In this document: piece after piece, positions 37,175-55,200 of the stretch | Layout of the letters: each line of letters opens with the position of its first letter | Numbering within the stretch: position 1 is the first letter of the stretch | NCBI GenBank assembly: GCA_905250025.1 | Contig: CAJNOJ010000016.1 | Location: forward strand, 434,001 to 498,000 | Direction of reading: 5' to 3' | Source: Adineta ricciae | Taxonomy: Eukaryota > Rotifera > Eurotatoria > Adinetida > Adinetidae | DNA: 64,000 nucleotides | Program-made: the position numbers and the translations under genes | Notes under the pieces: model-generated | Told to the model about the DNA's origin: nothing | Databases searched by the model: none | The model's input: the letters and a program-made list of their open reading frames with translations, nothing else

Positions 37175-38627
37175 ATGGTTAAAACTGAACATAATCACTC
37201 GGTATCGTCTTGGAATAATACGACTCATCAATCACAACCGGATTACTACATGAATATGCCGTCAAATTCTTATGGAAGCGCAAGTTTAATGATTAGTGAC
37301 ACGAATTCAACTACCGAGAAAACTTCCTCGTCATCAACAACTGACTTTAATTCACCGACATTGCCCAATCGTAAAGAAATTTATCCGTGGATGAATGAAA
37401 AGAAACATGGAAGTAAAAAATCGAAAAGCAATGCAAAAAATCTCAACACAACTTCGACCTCTTCAGCATCTTCTTCTTCCGGTAAACACTTTTTCTTCAA
37501 ATTTTCATTCAAAGTGAAGAGAATTTCCTAAGACTATCTCGAGAGAGAGAGTTATCACGCGAGAACCAACATTAGATTTCATTGGTTCGTACTAAATCAT
37601 GGAGAAAATTTCAAGGATCAATGATTTTGTTATTGATATTACAATGAAAAACAACAAAATTGTTTATAAAATGCTCACAAGTGTCAATCTATCGAAGGAA
37701 ATTTTTTTCCCTTTGCATATTCTCGATGATATACATGTTTTTCATCTTTCTATCTGCTTGCAGACCGATGTAGAACTTTTGTAAGACATTGATAAATGAG
37801 TGTATCATTACTCATCTAATGTCATGCTGTCTTTTTCTTCGAGAATAGAGAAGCTTATCATCGATGGAATATAGTTTATTTCTTTTGCATAGATAAAAGC
37901 AATTCAGCACCGTCGAAACGAGCTCGAACGGCTTATACAAGCGCTCAATTAGTTGAACTTGAGAAGGAATTTCTCTATAGTAAATATCTAAATCGACCTC
38001 GACGGATTGAACTCGCGCAAACACTTTGTTTAACTGAACGACAGGTAAGAGATTTTGATTTTCTTTATGAAAATTTCAACACACACACTCTCTCATTTTA
38101 TCTTTTCAATTTGTGGTTTGCAGATTAAGGTAAACAAATTCCCTGACATTTAGGTGAAAAACTCACTCTTGTATGATATTTAGATATGGTTTCAAAATCG
38201 TCGAATGAAAGACAAAAAAGACGGCAAAAATCGCACATCATATACGAATGGATGTGGAATGCATCTGAACAACTCACCCCTAGCAACATCAACAACTGAA
38301 AAAGATGACTTAACTCTCCGTTCCTACCATTCTTCTCATCCTCATCATGCTTATTATCAACATCAACTTCCTCCTCCTCCTCCGCCGCCATCGTCATCAA
38401 TGTCCGTCCCATTTCATTCTCAAGTTAGTTACAATTCACAATCATCCGCAATCGATACATATGACATGTCGACGAGCTATCCAATGAAACAATCGAATTA
38501 CTATACTAATGGAAATCATCACAAGTTAAGTTACAACTCAACATCATACGATAATTATTACTTCAATCCAGAAAATTCAACGATAAATCATCAACAATCC
38601 GGTCCAATGTTACCATCGTTCAATTAA
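37175..38627 (+). CDS. Hox3: Hox3-class homeobox transcription factor
   Basis: Four exons: 37175-37481, 37893-38044, 38124-38129 and 38184-38627; lengths 307, 152, 6 and 444 keep the frame. The N-terminus is Ser/Thr/Asn-rich with a YPWM hexapeptide (near 37380) for PBX/Exd contact. The homeodomain reads [81 protein letters not shown] and NRPRRIELA are characteristic of Hox group 3. Asp replaces the usual Tyr/Trp at position 56. The C-terminus has HHAYYQHQ, a Pro/Ser tract, and ends PMLPSFN. The second exon boundary falls inside the third helix, which is uncommon. A 411-base first intron is long for this locus. Group 2 is less likely. Confidence 0.93.
38124..38129 (+). other. Six-base microexon ATTAAG in the Hox3 homeobox
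   Basis: Exon 2 ends CGACAG followed by GTAAGA. The next possible exon is ATTAAG, preceded by TTTGCAG and followed by GTAAAC; a 54-base intron ends ATATTTAG before ATATGGTTTCAA. Including the six bases restores ERQ-IK-IWFQNRR, an invariant homeodomain string. Skipping it would delete Ile-Lys from helix 3, and reading on past it meets a stop. Confidence 0.88.
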
Positions 38628-39265
38628 AACACTGTTTCTGTTGTTTTTTTCTCTAGTCTTATATCAAAGTTTTCTTTTGTACAATATATCAATTGACTAA
38701 AAGCATATATGGACACGTCTGCACCATCCATAAACGTTATGGTGGTGGTGTTAATACGAAGGAATGTTCGTTAAGATACGGTTGTTCGCTTTTTTAGTTG
38801 AGACTGTACAAATGTGTTTGTATATGAAAAAAGAAAAAGGTGAAAACGAAAGCATTTCACGTTCGTGATTTTGTGTAGACATATCTTTTGACGTAAGAAG
38901 GACGAATGATGGCTGAAACAAGCCCAGCGGAGAAAAAGATACACTTTCAGTTTATACCTGTACTCACATAAAAATCGATCAATGTCACAGAACTTCTACG
39001 AATAACCTAACATTATTATTCATTGATACATCATTTTTGATAATAATTCGTTAATTTCATCTCACATTCGATAAAGACTAACAAGGAACGAAAAAAATGA
39101 TTTCATTTTCTGAAGTACGTTGTTGAAACGAGTTATCTTTCTCCTTACTTTATATTATCCTTTTTACTCTTTCTTCAGTCAATCATCCGTGCAACGAACA
39201 ATATACTTTATAACGCATAAAATGCACAGTCATTTACGATTCGAATCAAGTAACATTCATTCACA
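38628..39265. other. Intergenic gap between Hox3 and QKI
   Basis: About 640 bases, probably Hox3 3' UTR followed by the QKI promoter and 5' UTR. AT-rich, no frame of note. Confidence 0.5.
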
Positions 39266-41264
39266 ATGATATCTCCGACACCAGTACAAATTATGACCAC
39301 TCAGCCACTGAATCAAACGGAATCAGCAACGGATACAGCAGAATTATCTACTGTGACTTCGTAAGTCAACTCAGCCATCGTTAGTAATTATTCTTCTGTC
39401 GATTTCAGATCATCACCATTATCAACTGAAACCGATCCACGTTTAATTGATAAACCCGAATATTTATCCCAATTACTGAAAGATAAACGACAACTAGCCG
39501 TCTTGCCTAGTAATTTATTCATTCATATGGAACGTTTACTCGATCAAGGTACGTATTTTTGACTCGATAATCTGCTCATTCTTGTTACTTATTGCAGAGA
39601 TCAATAAAGTTCGCATGAATTTATACAGTTCAAATTGTCCACCACAACTCAGTCTACCTGAGATTACCGGCGAACGGAAAATCTTCCAGGAAAAGATCTA
39701 CATTCCTGTCCAACAATATCCCGATGTAAGTTAAGGTCAAAACAAGATCTTTTCAATTAGTCGACACAAAACCGATCATTTCTTTTATTATCATTCTCTA
39801 CTTCTGTCTATCGGAGTTTGAAAGTTTTCATACTCTAGATTTGCTAGTACGGCGATCTGTATAAATCTCTACGGTAATTTCTAACAAATCTAGTCGAAAC
39901 AACGTTCCTTTTTATCTCAATCCGACAAGCAAAACCCTCAACTTCACTTCTCTTTTGATTCTTCAAATACCCCTTCTTGTCTATCTTGATCCATGCTTAT
40001 GCACAGAACAACCCAATCACCAAAATAACGAAACTAATTTTGTGTCATTCAATCTGTTGATATAATATAACCCAAATGATACTTTTCCTCTAGTATCCTA
40101 CCTGAATTATTCGGATAACCTGCATAACAGTTGACGATCATCTCAACAAAACCTTAGTTTTGTATTGTTTATAGTTTAATTTTGTCGGACGTCTTTTGGG
40201 ACCGCGAGGAATGACATCGAAACAATTGGAAGCACAAACAGATTGTAAAATCATGATCCGTGGTCGAGGATCTATGCGAGACAAACAAAAAGTATTCGTA
40301 GACAAGTCTTGTATCTCTTGCTTTTTAGATAGCTTTATTTTTGAATAGGAAGAACTTCATCGTGGTAAACCCAGCTGGGAACATTTGGATGACGATCTCC
40401 ATGTTTTAATCCAATGTGAAGATTATGAAAATCGCGCTAAGATGAAACTCGAACGAGCGAAAGAAGAAATCAACAAATTATTAATCCCATCGGTAAGTTA
40501 TTTATTTTCATCTAACAAAGACAATTGCGTTTCGTCGTTTTTCATTAGACAGACGGTGATGATTATATCAAAAAGAAACAATTAGCCGAATTAGCCATTA
40601 TCAACGGAACATACCGTGATTCGAACTTCCTAGCCAAAAGAACGCTGTACACCGACAATCAGATACCAATCGGCGCCCCCTTAATTATCACACCACACAT
40701 TTCGCAAGCTTTTCTTTCAGAATCTTTTCCATCGACGATGACCCCAAATTTATTTACACCAACGCATACACCGCCAATATCTCAAACATCATTCATTTCA
40801 AATCAGGACCCGAATTTGGTTCAAATCTTAGCGCCACTGCCGACCTTTGATCCTCTAGGAGCAAGTTTTGTTACCAATGGAACACATTTAGTTGAGTATC
40901 CCAATCAATCGAGTACGATCAATTTCTACTACCAATCCTTCATGGGATTGTCGTTCTTCTATTTTTAGCATATCCGGTATTTACGACGCCAACATCAACG
41001 ACAGGTATTATAAACAATGAGGAGAAGAAGAAGAAGAAGAGAGAAAAATGTTTTGTAGGAAATAATAAAACTTCTTCACCTATAGAAATAATCATAAATG
41101 AATCTCTTTATCTAATTTGATTTTCTTTTTCTATTGTATTAGGTATATCTCCTCGCTCTATGGTAAACAATCCTTCGCGACATGCAACATCGTCGACGAG
41201 TGCCAGTCTTTCTGCTCGATATCAACCATATACGATTCAATCACCTCATATAAAACGTCCTTGA
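39266..41264 (+). CDS. QKI: Quaking-type STAR/KH RNA-binding protein
   Basis: QKI-type proteins bind ACUAAY elements and control splicing and mRNA stability. The N-terminus has [20 protein letters not shown] and MERLLDQEINKVR (QUA1 dimerisation region). The KH domain follows: [72 protein letters not shown]2 ends with [18 protein letters not shown] longer C-terminal region is Pro/Ser/Thr-rich and finishes SPHIKRP at 41262-41264. A roughly 440-base intron separates PVQQYPD from FNFVG; other introns are short. The last three exons (splice candidates near 40917-41155) could be alternatively used, as in vertebrate QKI. Read-through would instead end at 40968. Confidence 0.9.
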
Positions 41265-42119
41265 GTAGGTGACTTTTTGGTTTTATTATCGAAATAACCA
41301 ATAAATCGCTATTTATTCATGAAGTGTACGTTTTTTTATTTGCCCGGGCATACAAAATCAATGCGGGAAGCAACGTTCTGTGAGAAAAGTAATAATTAAT
41401 ATGGAGTGAGAGAAGTATACGGAAGCCGACATTCTCCCCAGCATTTTGATTTTCAAATTAGACTGAAAAACAAGGTTTTTTTTTCATATGAAAAGCGACA
41501 CTTACAACAAAAAATGTCTCGGTCAGGCGACATCGAGATTGAAGTGTGTGTTTATTAATTATCTCTCCTCTTCGAAAGCAACGAACTATAAGAGCAAATC
41601 AAATAAACCCCCAAGAGTTTATCTCCTTTTGTTCCAATGCGAATCCTTCGCACTCACGATGTTCTTATTAGAACAAATTCATTCGAATAATTCAGACATT
41701 TAACTAAAACTTTGCAAGAAGAACGTCTAGTTCAAAGAAAATGAAACGCATTCGTATATTATCATTACTAAATAACAAGTTCATGTCAAAGAAATGATGA
41801 ATGAATGAATATGCATCGGGGACATACAAAGACATCTTGTCAGGCCACAAGTAATATCAATGGACGAGAGAACAAAAGATCTTTTTCATGAAAATATTTG
41901 TGAAAAAAACGTTATTTTTCTCTTTTATTCTCTCCTTTATGCTCAGTCACTCGCCTTATTTACATACATACATATATATTATTCTTTTACTGTGACAGAT
42001 GGACGATAAATACGTCGGTGTCTATGTACTAACAGAGAGAATCTAGAAAATCATTTTCATTCTTTATCTTCGCCATCGCAAATCGAACACCATTCGAGTG
42101 ATACCACGAACAAACAGAC
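41265..42119. other. Intergenic gap
   Basis: About 850 bases between QKI and the first candidate exon of the PKA gene. A 71-codon frame at 41488 shows nothing recognisable. It likely holds the QKI 3' UTR and a PKA promoter. Confidence 0.45.
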
Positions 42120-45952
<3,833 letters not shown>

Positions 45953-46447
45953 TCTTTCTTTTCCTCTTTATCAGTGTACGTGTCTGTGTCAATTTTGCAA
46001 TGTCTTTCTTTTTATTTTGTCTCTTCAATACTTACGAAATAAGTTCTTGATATTCAATTACAAAAAAATAACAATGTCTGGTGACAGATTTACTTGATCT
46101 TTTCAATGAATAATTCAATCAACAGGAATCAGTTAGATTAGGTTTGACAGGGAGACTAACAAAGCAGACTGAAAGACGCGAGCGTCATAAATACTGATTT
46201 GACTTCATTGCGATGCAGTGCACGGCCTCAGGCTATGAAAGAACTGTGAACACTGATTGTCATAGAAACTTGATCGATATTTTCTCATGGAGAAATCTGT
46301 TTTTTCCTTCGTGAATCACTGTTGTGCAAAGATCAACTTATTGGACTTTTTGTTTGTTGCTAACTGATAAGATTAAGTAACTCTACAAATAGTCTTGTTG
46401 CATTTGCTATTCTATCAGTTGTTATCTCTACTTCGAGTCACTAAACA
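45953..46447. other. Intergenic gap between PKA and P2X
   Basis: About 495 bases; presumably PKA 3' UTR and P2X promoter. Nothing else recognised. Confidence 0.5.
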
Positions 46448-48200
46448 ATGGGCGGATCGGGTAAGAAACAATCTCTTATTTCGTATTTCGATTATTTCAT
46501 CTCTTTACAGTGAAAGACAGCTGTTCTTCGTTGTTCAGAAGCGTGTTATTCTCGTATTCCACAGTTAAATTAGTTAAGGTGCCTAACACACCGATTGGCA
46601 TACTCAATCGGATTCTTCAATTAGGTATCCTACTGTATATCATCGGGTAAGGATTTTTCGTGCTAACACTTACGAAAATTGTACTTTTTGAACTATTCCT
46701 TCAGCTATATTGTCGTATGGAAAAGAGGATATCAACAATTTCAAGAACCTCATGGAACGAGTGTCATCAAAGTGAAAGGCATCGCTCGAGTTACAGGAAG
46801 TGGCAATTCAACTTACTTCACGAGTACGTTTTCTTCCTCACTAGAAATAATTCCAATTGAATTTACCCAGGCGACGATACAAAATACATATGGGATACAG
46901 CAGAATATGAAATGCCGCCAATAGTATGTAGAGAGTATTTACTTTTCTCCTTCGTTTATCGAAGTTCTTTAAGGAAAACAATGCATTTTTCGTGGCCACA
47001 CATCAAACTATAACCCGAAATCAGACACAAGGAAAATGTCCAACTGTAATTTCTTTACGTTTCTTCTCTTTTCATCACGAAATATCTCTTTTCACCAAAT
47101 TAGGCATTAGATGATAAACTATTCTGTACTGCAAAAAACAAAACAATCTGCGTCGCTGGTAAACCAACGCGTAATACTTTCGGTAAGATAATTCCATTTT
47201 CAAGTCCAATCGCTTAATAGTCCTGCAGGCTTTTATACTGGCGACTGTGTTCCAAGCCAAGAAGATGACAATATCACCGTGTGCGAAATGGAAGGATGGT
47301 GTCCGGAAGAACTGTCCGATTCATTGTAAGACTCTTTTGAAAATTTTGATGGTAGTAGAAACTTTTTCATAGGGATTATGTTATCAATGAACAAGATCTA
47401 CGAAGTTTTACGATATTCCTTAAAACAATGGTTTCATTTTCATTATTCAAAAAGAAACTGTAAGTTCATTAATCCATTTTACTTTCGAAGTATTTTTTGT
47501 CATTTAGACGAAATATTCAAACGGATGTGGATTTTCAATGCCGATTTGACGGTACTGCAGCAACTGCTAGTTGTCCAATATTTCCGATGGGCTATATTCT
47601 TGATCAACTCGATACCAATAAAACAGCACTTCTGCTTGAAGTAAGTCATATTGAAAAGAATTGATGATAAACGAATGGTTTGTTTCAGGGTGGTTTAATC
47701 GAGATTCTTCAAGACTGGTCATGTAATTTTGATCTTCATCCGAAATCATGTACTCCCAAGTACGAATTTTCACTTCTGCAAAGCGGTGACGACGCACTAT
47801 CACCAGGAATCAATTATCGGTAGGACACAACATGTTTCCCGTGTTCTTCTAGTAGTTTCTTTTCTGAAAATGTTAGATCTGCACAGAAATATTATGAAGG
47901 TGGACGAGATCGTCGAACATTAAGCAAAGTCTATGGATTACGTTTTGTTGTAACCATATCCGGTAAAGGTGGACAATTCAATATTGTGAATCTCTTCGTT
48001 GCTATTGGTAAAATAAGCATCCGTTGTGATTTATAAACATATTTCCTTTGTCTCTGTATTTAGGCTCAGGTATTGGCTTTATGGTAATTGCAGGAATTGT
48101 ATGTGACGCAATATTTATGTACGTTCATCGATCTCGTCGAAAATATCGAGAAGGAAAAATCAGTATATGTGAAGTGGAAGGCTATGATGCCATGGCCTAA
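46448..48200 (+). CDS. P2X receptor, ATP-gated cation channel
   Basis: P2X channels are trimers opened by extracellular ATP. A tiny first exon (MGGS) precedes FSYSTVKLVKV, which has the YxTxK phosphorylation-type motif, and NTPIGILNRILQLGILLYII (TM1), KRGYQQFQEP. The ectodomain includes VIKVKGIA with two ATP-contact Lys residues, ten cysteines in the family order (GKCPT, LFCTA, TICVA, GDCVP, TVCEMEGWCPEE, FQCRF, ASCPI, WSCNF, KSCTP), NYRSAQKYY with the N-x-R pair, and RTLSKVYGLRF. TM2 is GSGIGFMVIAGIVCDAIFMY. The C-terminus is short, ending EVEGYDAMA. Introns are short; ORF fragments near 47378-47644 are read-through. Subtype cannot be assigned across phyla. Confidence 0.92.
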
Positions 48201-48444
48201 TCAGTGCTAGTTTGTTATGAAATAAAATCGTTTTCGGAATTAGTTATTTTAAGTATTCAGTTTTCATTGTCTAATATTGTCGATTACATTTATTCTCATT
48301 GATATTTGTGTTATACAATCTATTCGATATCTATATACATAAATGCGCAAAACATAACAAAAAAAAAAAGATTCTCCGACCGGGCTTTCCCTTTGACAAG
48401 AAATATCCAACGTATATACATCATTTGACTTTTCTCTTTTCTAT

Positions 48445-49872
<1,428 letters not shown>

Positions 49873-49963
49873 ATGTAGCTCTTATCTAGAAAAGAAATTG
49901 AAATCGAAGTTTCATATTTCTCATACAAATTTATTCCGTAAACAAAATAACAAGAAAAGATGT

Positions 49964-50618
49964 TCAGACGGATGCCGATGTAGTGGGTATCGCCGCTACA
50001 TTTCTTGCTTGTTTTTCTTGCAATTCTTTCTTGTAATCTATCAGAGCTTGTTCAGTGGGTGTTGGAACACGTCGCAATGTTCGATCATAGAAGGGGAACC
50101 GATTCGGTTGATTGTTCGCTTTAAATTCTAATTTATCAACGTGCCATCTGAAATAGTGATTGATTTTCAAAGCTGAAATACTCGTCGATTGGATTATAAT
50201 GCTTACTCGTCGTCCAAAGAATTTCTTGTTGCATAACAAAAGAGTGTACCTGATCGTTGTGCACCTCGAATGGGCAGTTGAAACTAAAAGAACTGTTTTA
50301 TCTTTCGTCAAGAGAAGTGCGATGGTTTACCTGTGCACTGAGAAGCGTCAATTTATTGAATTCATTGGATGTATCGATTTTTAGCGGTTGAATGGGTGCT
50401 ACTAGTTTATCAGTAATGGGCTTGTAACCACGTGCCAATACTAATGCTTCATCGTAAAAACTCTTCTCGGTAAAAATGCCTTAAAAATTCTAGTTTGTAT
50501 TCGAATTGATCGGTTTATTAAGAAATTTTCTACTTGGATTAGGTTTCACCATGAATTTGTATGTTGTATAACCCACGAGAGCCATTGTAGATCCAATTAC
50601 GGCGAATTTGAATGCCAT
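49964..50618 (-). CDS. COA1: COA1-like cytochrome c oxidase assembly factor
   Basis: COA1 is an inner mitochondrial membrane protein aiding complex IV (and complex I) assembly. Exon 1 (Met 50618) encodes a single transmembrane segment, MAFKFAVIGSTMALVGYTTY. Exon 2 covers LARGYKPITDKLVAPIQPLK and FNKLTLLSAQ. Exon 3 encodes LQLPIRGAQRSGTLFCYATR, the core COA1 motif, then a short intron and WHVDKLEFKA. The last part has PTPTEQALIDYKKELQEKQA and ends at 49964. Size of about 170 residues and single membrane helix fit. TIM21 is a related alternative but the motif order favours COA1. Confidence 0.72.
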
Positions 50619-50822
50619 CAATAATGAATCAATTAATTAATATCAGAAACAATAGAATTGTTACTACTGTGTTTAGTAACCGCATCTCTCATTGATCAAG
50701 AGAAATTCTTTGTTCACAAATCAAATTTATGACAAATAACAGAATCGCGTACTAGTGCCATCTGTTGCTGAAGCTCGTTTATTTCACGTATTTTACAAAA
50801 ACATTCGAAAAAAAAGAACTGT

Positions 50823-51880
50823 TTATCGATTGAATAGCATTGATCTCATTTCCTTGTATCGGTTAAGTCGACGCTGACCATATGATAGATATTCATGTTC
50901 AACGGTAGCAAAGGCCACTTGTGCAAACGCCCATAGACCATAGCACAGATGTGCTAAAGCGGAAAATTGTTCGATTTGTCGGTATGTCTTTTCTGGATCA
51001 TCGAAACTTAATTTTCGTGCTTGAAAATATATCTTCAGCCAATGGTATTGCTCATTTCTTGTCGGACATCGATCGAAATTCATCTGATCGACACCTACAT
51101 ATTCAACGAAATGATTAGCAATGTCAAAAAGTGCATAATTTATTGCACTATATTCAAAATCGATGAACGAAATCGTTTGAGATGATGCATTATAAAGAAT
51201 ATTCGTACAAGCAAGGTCATTGTGACATAAGACTAAATCGATACCATATCGGGGATTTGGAAACATGGAAGGTAGAAGGTCTTTTTCAATACAATCAATA
51301 TCGGAACAAAGAGAAACAAAGTCTAGAAGATCGAAGAAGCTAGTAGAACATCGATCTAGCGAAGTCAATTACCTTCGGGATAATGTTTGTGATTAGTAAT
51401 GATTAATTTCACAAATTTTTTAATCAATGGCATGAGACAAGGTTCGTGATATTGATTTTCAAGCGGAATGGAATGCAGTTTAGCCAAATGACGTGCGATC
51501 AATGGAGCAATGCGTATATTTCGGATGTAATTTTCTGTACAAACACTACCGGGGATAAATTTGTAGATAATTCCATTTGTGAATTGAAGAAGAACTGGCT
51601 GAGCAAGGCCATGATTGACAAGAGTTGATAAAATGGTTTTTTCATGATAACGATCAATGAATTCTTCGGTTTTAAATCCGTATATTTTAATCACAAGTGT
51701 ATCCGATCGATCTGATTCACTATAAATTCCGAATGCTGTATTATTAATACCACCAATCAGTTGATATAAGCGAAGATTAGAGGGAGACCAATTCGGTCGA
51801 AGTGAAGTGATTAAAGGATAAATATCTCGTAAAGTAGATTCTAATGGAAGCGTTACAGACGAACTTATAGGTTGAGACAT
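50823..51880 (-). CDS. ETNK: Ethanolamine kinase
   Basis: Phosphorylates ethanolamine at the start of the CDP-ethanolamine (Kennedy) pathway for phosphatidylethanolamine. Two exons split near 51320-51375. N-lobe: LYQLIGGINNTAFGIYSES and VIKIYG, with the catalytic Lys region. C-lobe: LVLCHNDLACTNILYNASS, the Brenner-type catalytic motif, then SFIDFEYSAINYALFDIANH, the metal-binding DFEY motif. YGLWAFAQ follows near the end, and the protein stops at 50823. Choline kinase is possible, but the N-terminal and NHFVEYVGV sequence match ethanolamine kinases better. Confidence 0.87.
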
Positions 51881-52215
51881 TTCACAATAGGAATAATTTC
51901 AAGGAGAATAATGAATGTTCTTTTCGAAATGATTGATGTCTCTTATCCGACAGTCAAACAAATGTCACGGTTAAGTTTTATCACTACTTCATTCCTTTCT
52001 CGAAAAAAATGAGCGCTTTAGATATCGTACGTAAAATGCGTATTTGTCTTAGATATTTTGATAAAGCGTTTAGATACCATGTTGACTACGCATATATATC
52101 AATATTCTACTCTCCACACCTTCAAAATAATATAAGTATACCCATTATTTGTTACATTAGATTAATCTGTTTATTGATTTTCTCTCGAATAATTAAAAAA
52201 TTGTTTTGCGCGGAT
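51881..52215. other. Intergenic gap between ethanolamine kinase and UBA1
   Basis: About 335 bases upstream of ETNK and downstream of UBA1. A 71-codon plus-strand frame (52009-52224) overlaps the UBA1 end and is not convincing. Confidence 0.45.
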
Positions 52216-55200
52216 CTATTGTAATTTGTATTTAACATAAGGAACATCAATGTCATTTCCATCAGAATCGTCGCATGATATATCGAGCACCAATGAACGC
52301 ACATGAGGTGGAATTTTGCGTTTTGTTAGTGTTTCATAGATTTCCGAAATTCTAGAAAACGAAAGATAAAAAAATATTTTCATGTAAATTGAATCTTACT
52401 TTCGTTTCAAATCTCCTGCTTTTCCAGGCTGTCGCATCATATATGTATTGTACAGAAGACATAATCCAGACGAAAGCATTGTTGGTGTCAAATTATATGT
52501 TGTCTACAAGATAAATTATCGAAGAAAAACAGATTTCCGTTTGCGTCTTACCTTGATATGTTCAAGAAATTGTTCTAAAGTTATGTCGCCTTGAACTTCG
52601 AAACGATCCCACAGTGTGAAAGGTGTATCAAGGTACTAGAATACAGAGATATGAGAAGATTTATAAAAAAATAGCCTCATCCTGGCCATACTTTTTTCTG
52701 TTGAGGTGGTGCTGGTTCTGTGAAGCTCCAGAATGGTAACGCTAAGTTTACAAACGCATTTTTGTATACTTCAATCTTTTGATGGTTCTGTAAAAACTTG
52801 TAAACTTCAAGACAAACGAGACCAGTGACCATGGCTGTTGTTGTGGCAATAGCTGGAATGATATTGCCTGCAATTCGTTTGATCTTGCTACGATCAGCTG
52901 GTTGAATTTCGTAGTTTTCTGCTCGTAAATTAGCTGTAGCAGTGATATAATCTATATGGAAATTGCTATCATCGTCTTTTTCGAATTCATGCGCTTGGAC
53001 TTGAATATTTCGAACTGAATCGAAATCTGGTAGACGCTTGAGAATGTCGGCGGGATCAGCCGTGTTCGTAATCGAATTTCGTCGTCGTTGACGTTCCATA
53101 TCCGCTGCCATTTGTTCGTCATCATCATGAATAGTTACGCCTGCTTTAGGTTGAAATTTAGCTACTTGGACTTGGGCAACTTCTCGAGCAATCAAATCGC
53201 GATCTCGAGTTTGTGGAATATGGTGAATATGAGCAAGAAGATTCGATGCTGCAACAATGAAGTCTAAATGAGTGGGATTGTTAACATCGAATTCTAGGAC
53301 ATGCGGGCATCGTTTATTTCCACTCCAAAAACGTTCACCCTTGGCTGTAATTTGATCATGAGGAAAATTGTGTAGTAATTGTGCGATTGTGTTATGGAAT
53401 TGTTCTTGAAAAAGATTTCGAGACTAGAAAAGAAAGATCTTGAGTCTTTAGGAACTTCGGCTGTGGAAAAGATCCTTACCCATTTGATACAATCTTTGAA
53501 GTTTTGAGGTCGTTCTGGACCCAGTGTAAGTTTAACATTTTGAATAATTTCATTTCGATCATAGTCCGACAGACTCTTAGCGGTGCGTTCAGCAAACTCT
53601 TTGGGATTCTTTAAAAATTCTTCTGTTTGCTGTGCAGGATTAGTAAACAAACCAGCAAAGTTATCTCGTGCCCATTGGATGGTATGCTCAATGAGATTGG
53701 GGAAATTATGTAATAAACACATGGGAATTGATGCATCAGGTGGATCACGAGTAGACGAATACGATTCAGTTAGGTCTGGTACAACAACTTGGACACTTGC
53801 TTTTGTACCTAGTGTACCACTGTCGATTAATGGTTTTTTGTAAAATACACAACGTTGATCGATATATTCACCTTTGAAAAGAAAACTATCAGTAGAAAGT
53901 TTTTATTTTCTACAAAAAACATACGCGCTTTGACGTTATCAAGAGCATTGACAACACCAGTAAGTCCTTCGAAGAAGTCATCGTCATAAATATGTTCAGT
54001 TTCAGCAAGAACACCTTCAACGAACGCCGTGATATTTACCGACGGATTCATTTGTTTCACTGCTTCTGCAGCCACCTTCGATTTCATTTGCTACAAGAAT
54101 GAAATCGATATGAAATGAAAGTTCATCGAAAATGACAGAACACTTACACCAATATTCCATGGACGAAAAAGAAATTGTCGATTCAAATTGGATTTTTCAA
54201 TCGAATCCATATCAGTTACGTAAATAGCACCTTCTTTCGAACATCCAATGCCCATCATGACAAAGTTTTTCAACATTTCACAACCGATGGCGCCTGAACC
54301 AACCTGAAGTGAACCGTTAAACCTACCTCTTAGTTTAGGAAAAGAAACTCACGACAAAGTATTTTGATTGACAAATCTTTTGTTGAAAATCTTCGCCGAA
54401 TACGATTTCTTGCGAATAGTAACGTGATTTATTCGTAGGCAAACTTGGTTTATAATCGTCATCACATCCTTGATGAAGCTTTTCAGGTAAACATTCGATG
54501 GCATCAAAATAAAAGAATTGTCGAATCGGCATGAATTTTCCCGTGACAGCCTATCGAGAGACTCAAAATATGGGAAGAAAAGTTTCGCTTTTCTATTAAC
54601 CTTCATCGCTTCTTGTGCAGAAATTCCACCGATGACTGCTTGCATGGGACATACGTCACCAGTACAAATCTTTGAGAATAATTTAATCCAGTGTTTGTTC
54701 AATTCATCTGTGAATGGTTTTTCTCGGTCTTTCGTGTTGAGTTCTTCGACTATTTCCAAAAATTTATTTGCATCAGCCTAAATTTTTCAGACAAAGAGAA
54801 TATGGAAAGGGATGTTGCGCTTATCATACTTCATCCCATGGCCGTGGTGCAGCACCCTGACGTTGTTGAAAGAGAGAAAGAGCTTGATATGCAAGATGAA
54901 GATTGGAAGGCATTGACATTTTAGCAAAGTCGCTTATCAGCATTTCTGGTTCAGATAATGATTGAGAGAATGATTTCTATGAAAGAATCTTTTCATACGC
55001 GTATGAATTCAACATTCCGAGACTTACAAATTTGATGATTTCTGGTTTTTTCACCTCAGTAACTGTTCCGCCACCTTCATAATTTCCGAACTGTCTCGTG
55101 TCGCCAATACCAAATGTGTATGGACCTTAAAGAAAGTAGCATTCGTACGCTTAATTTTATCGTTTCTGAGAAAGAATTACTTGGAACAGTGATCTTGAAT

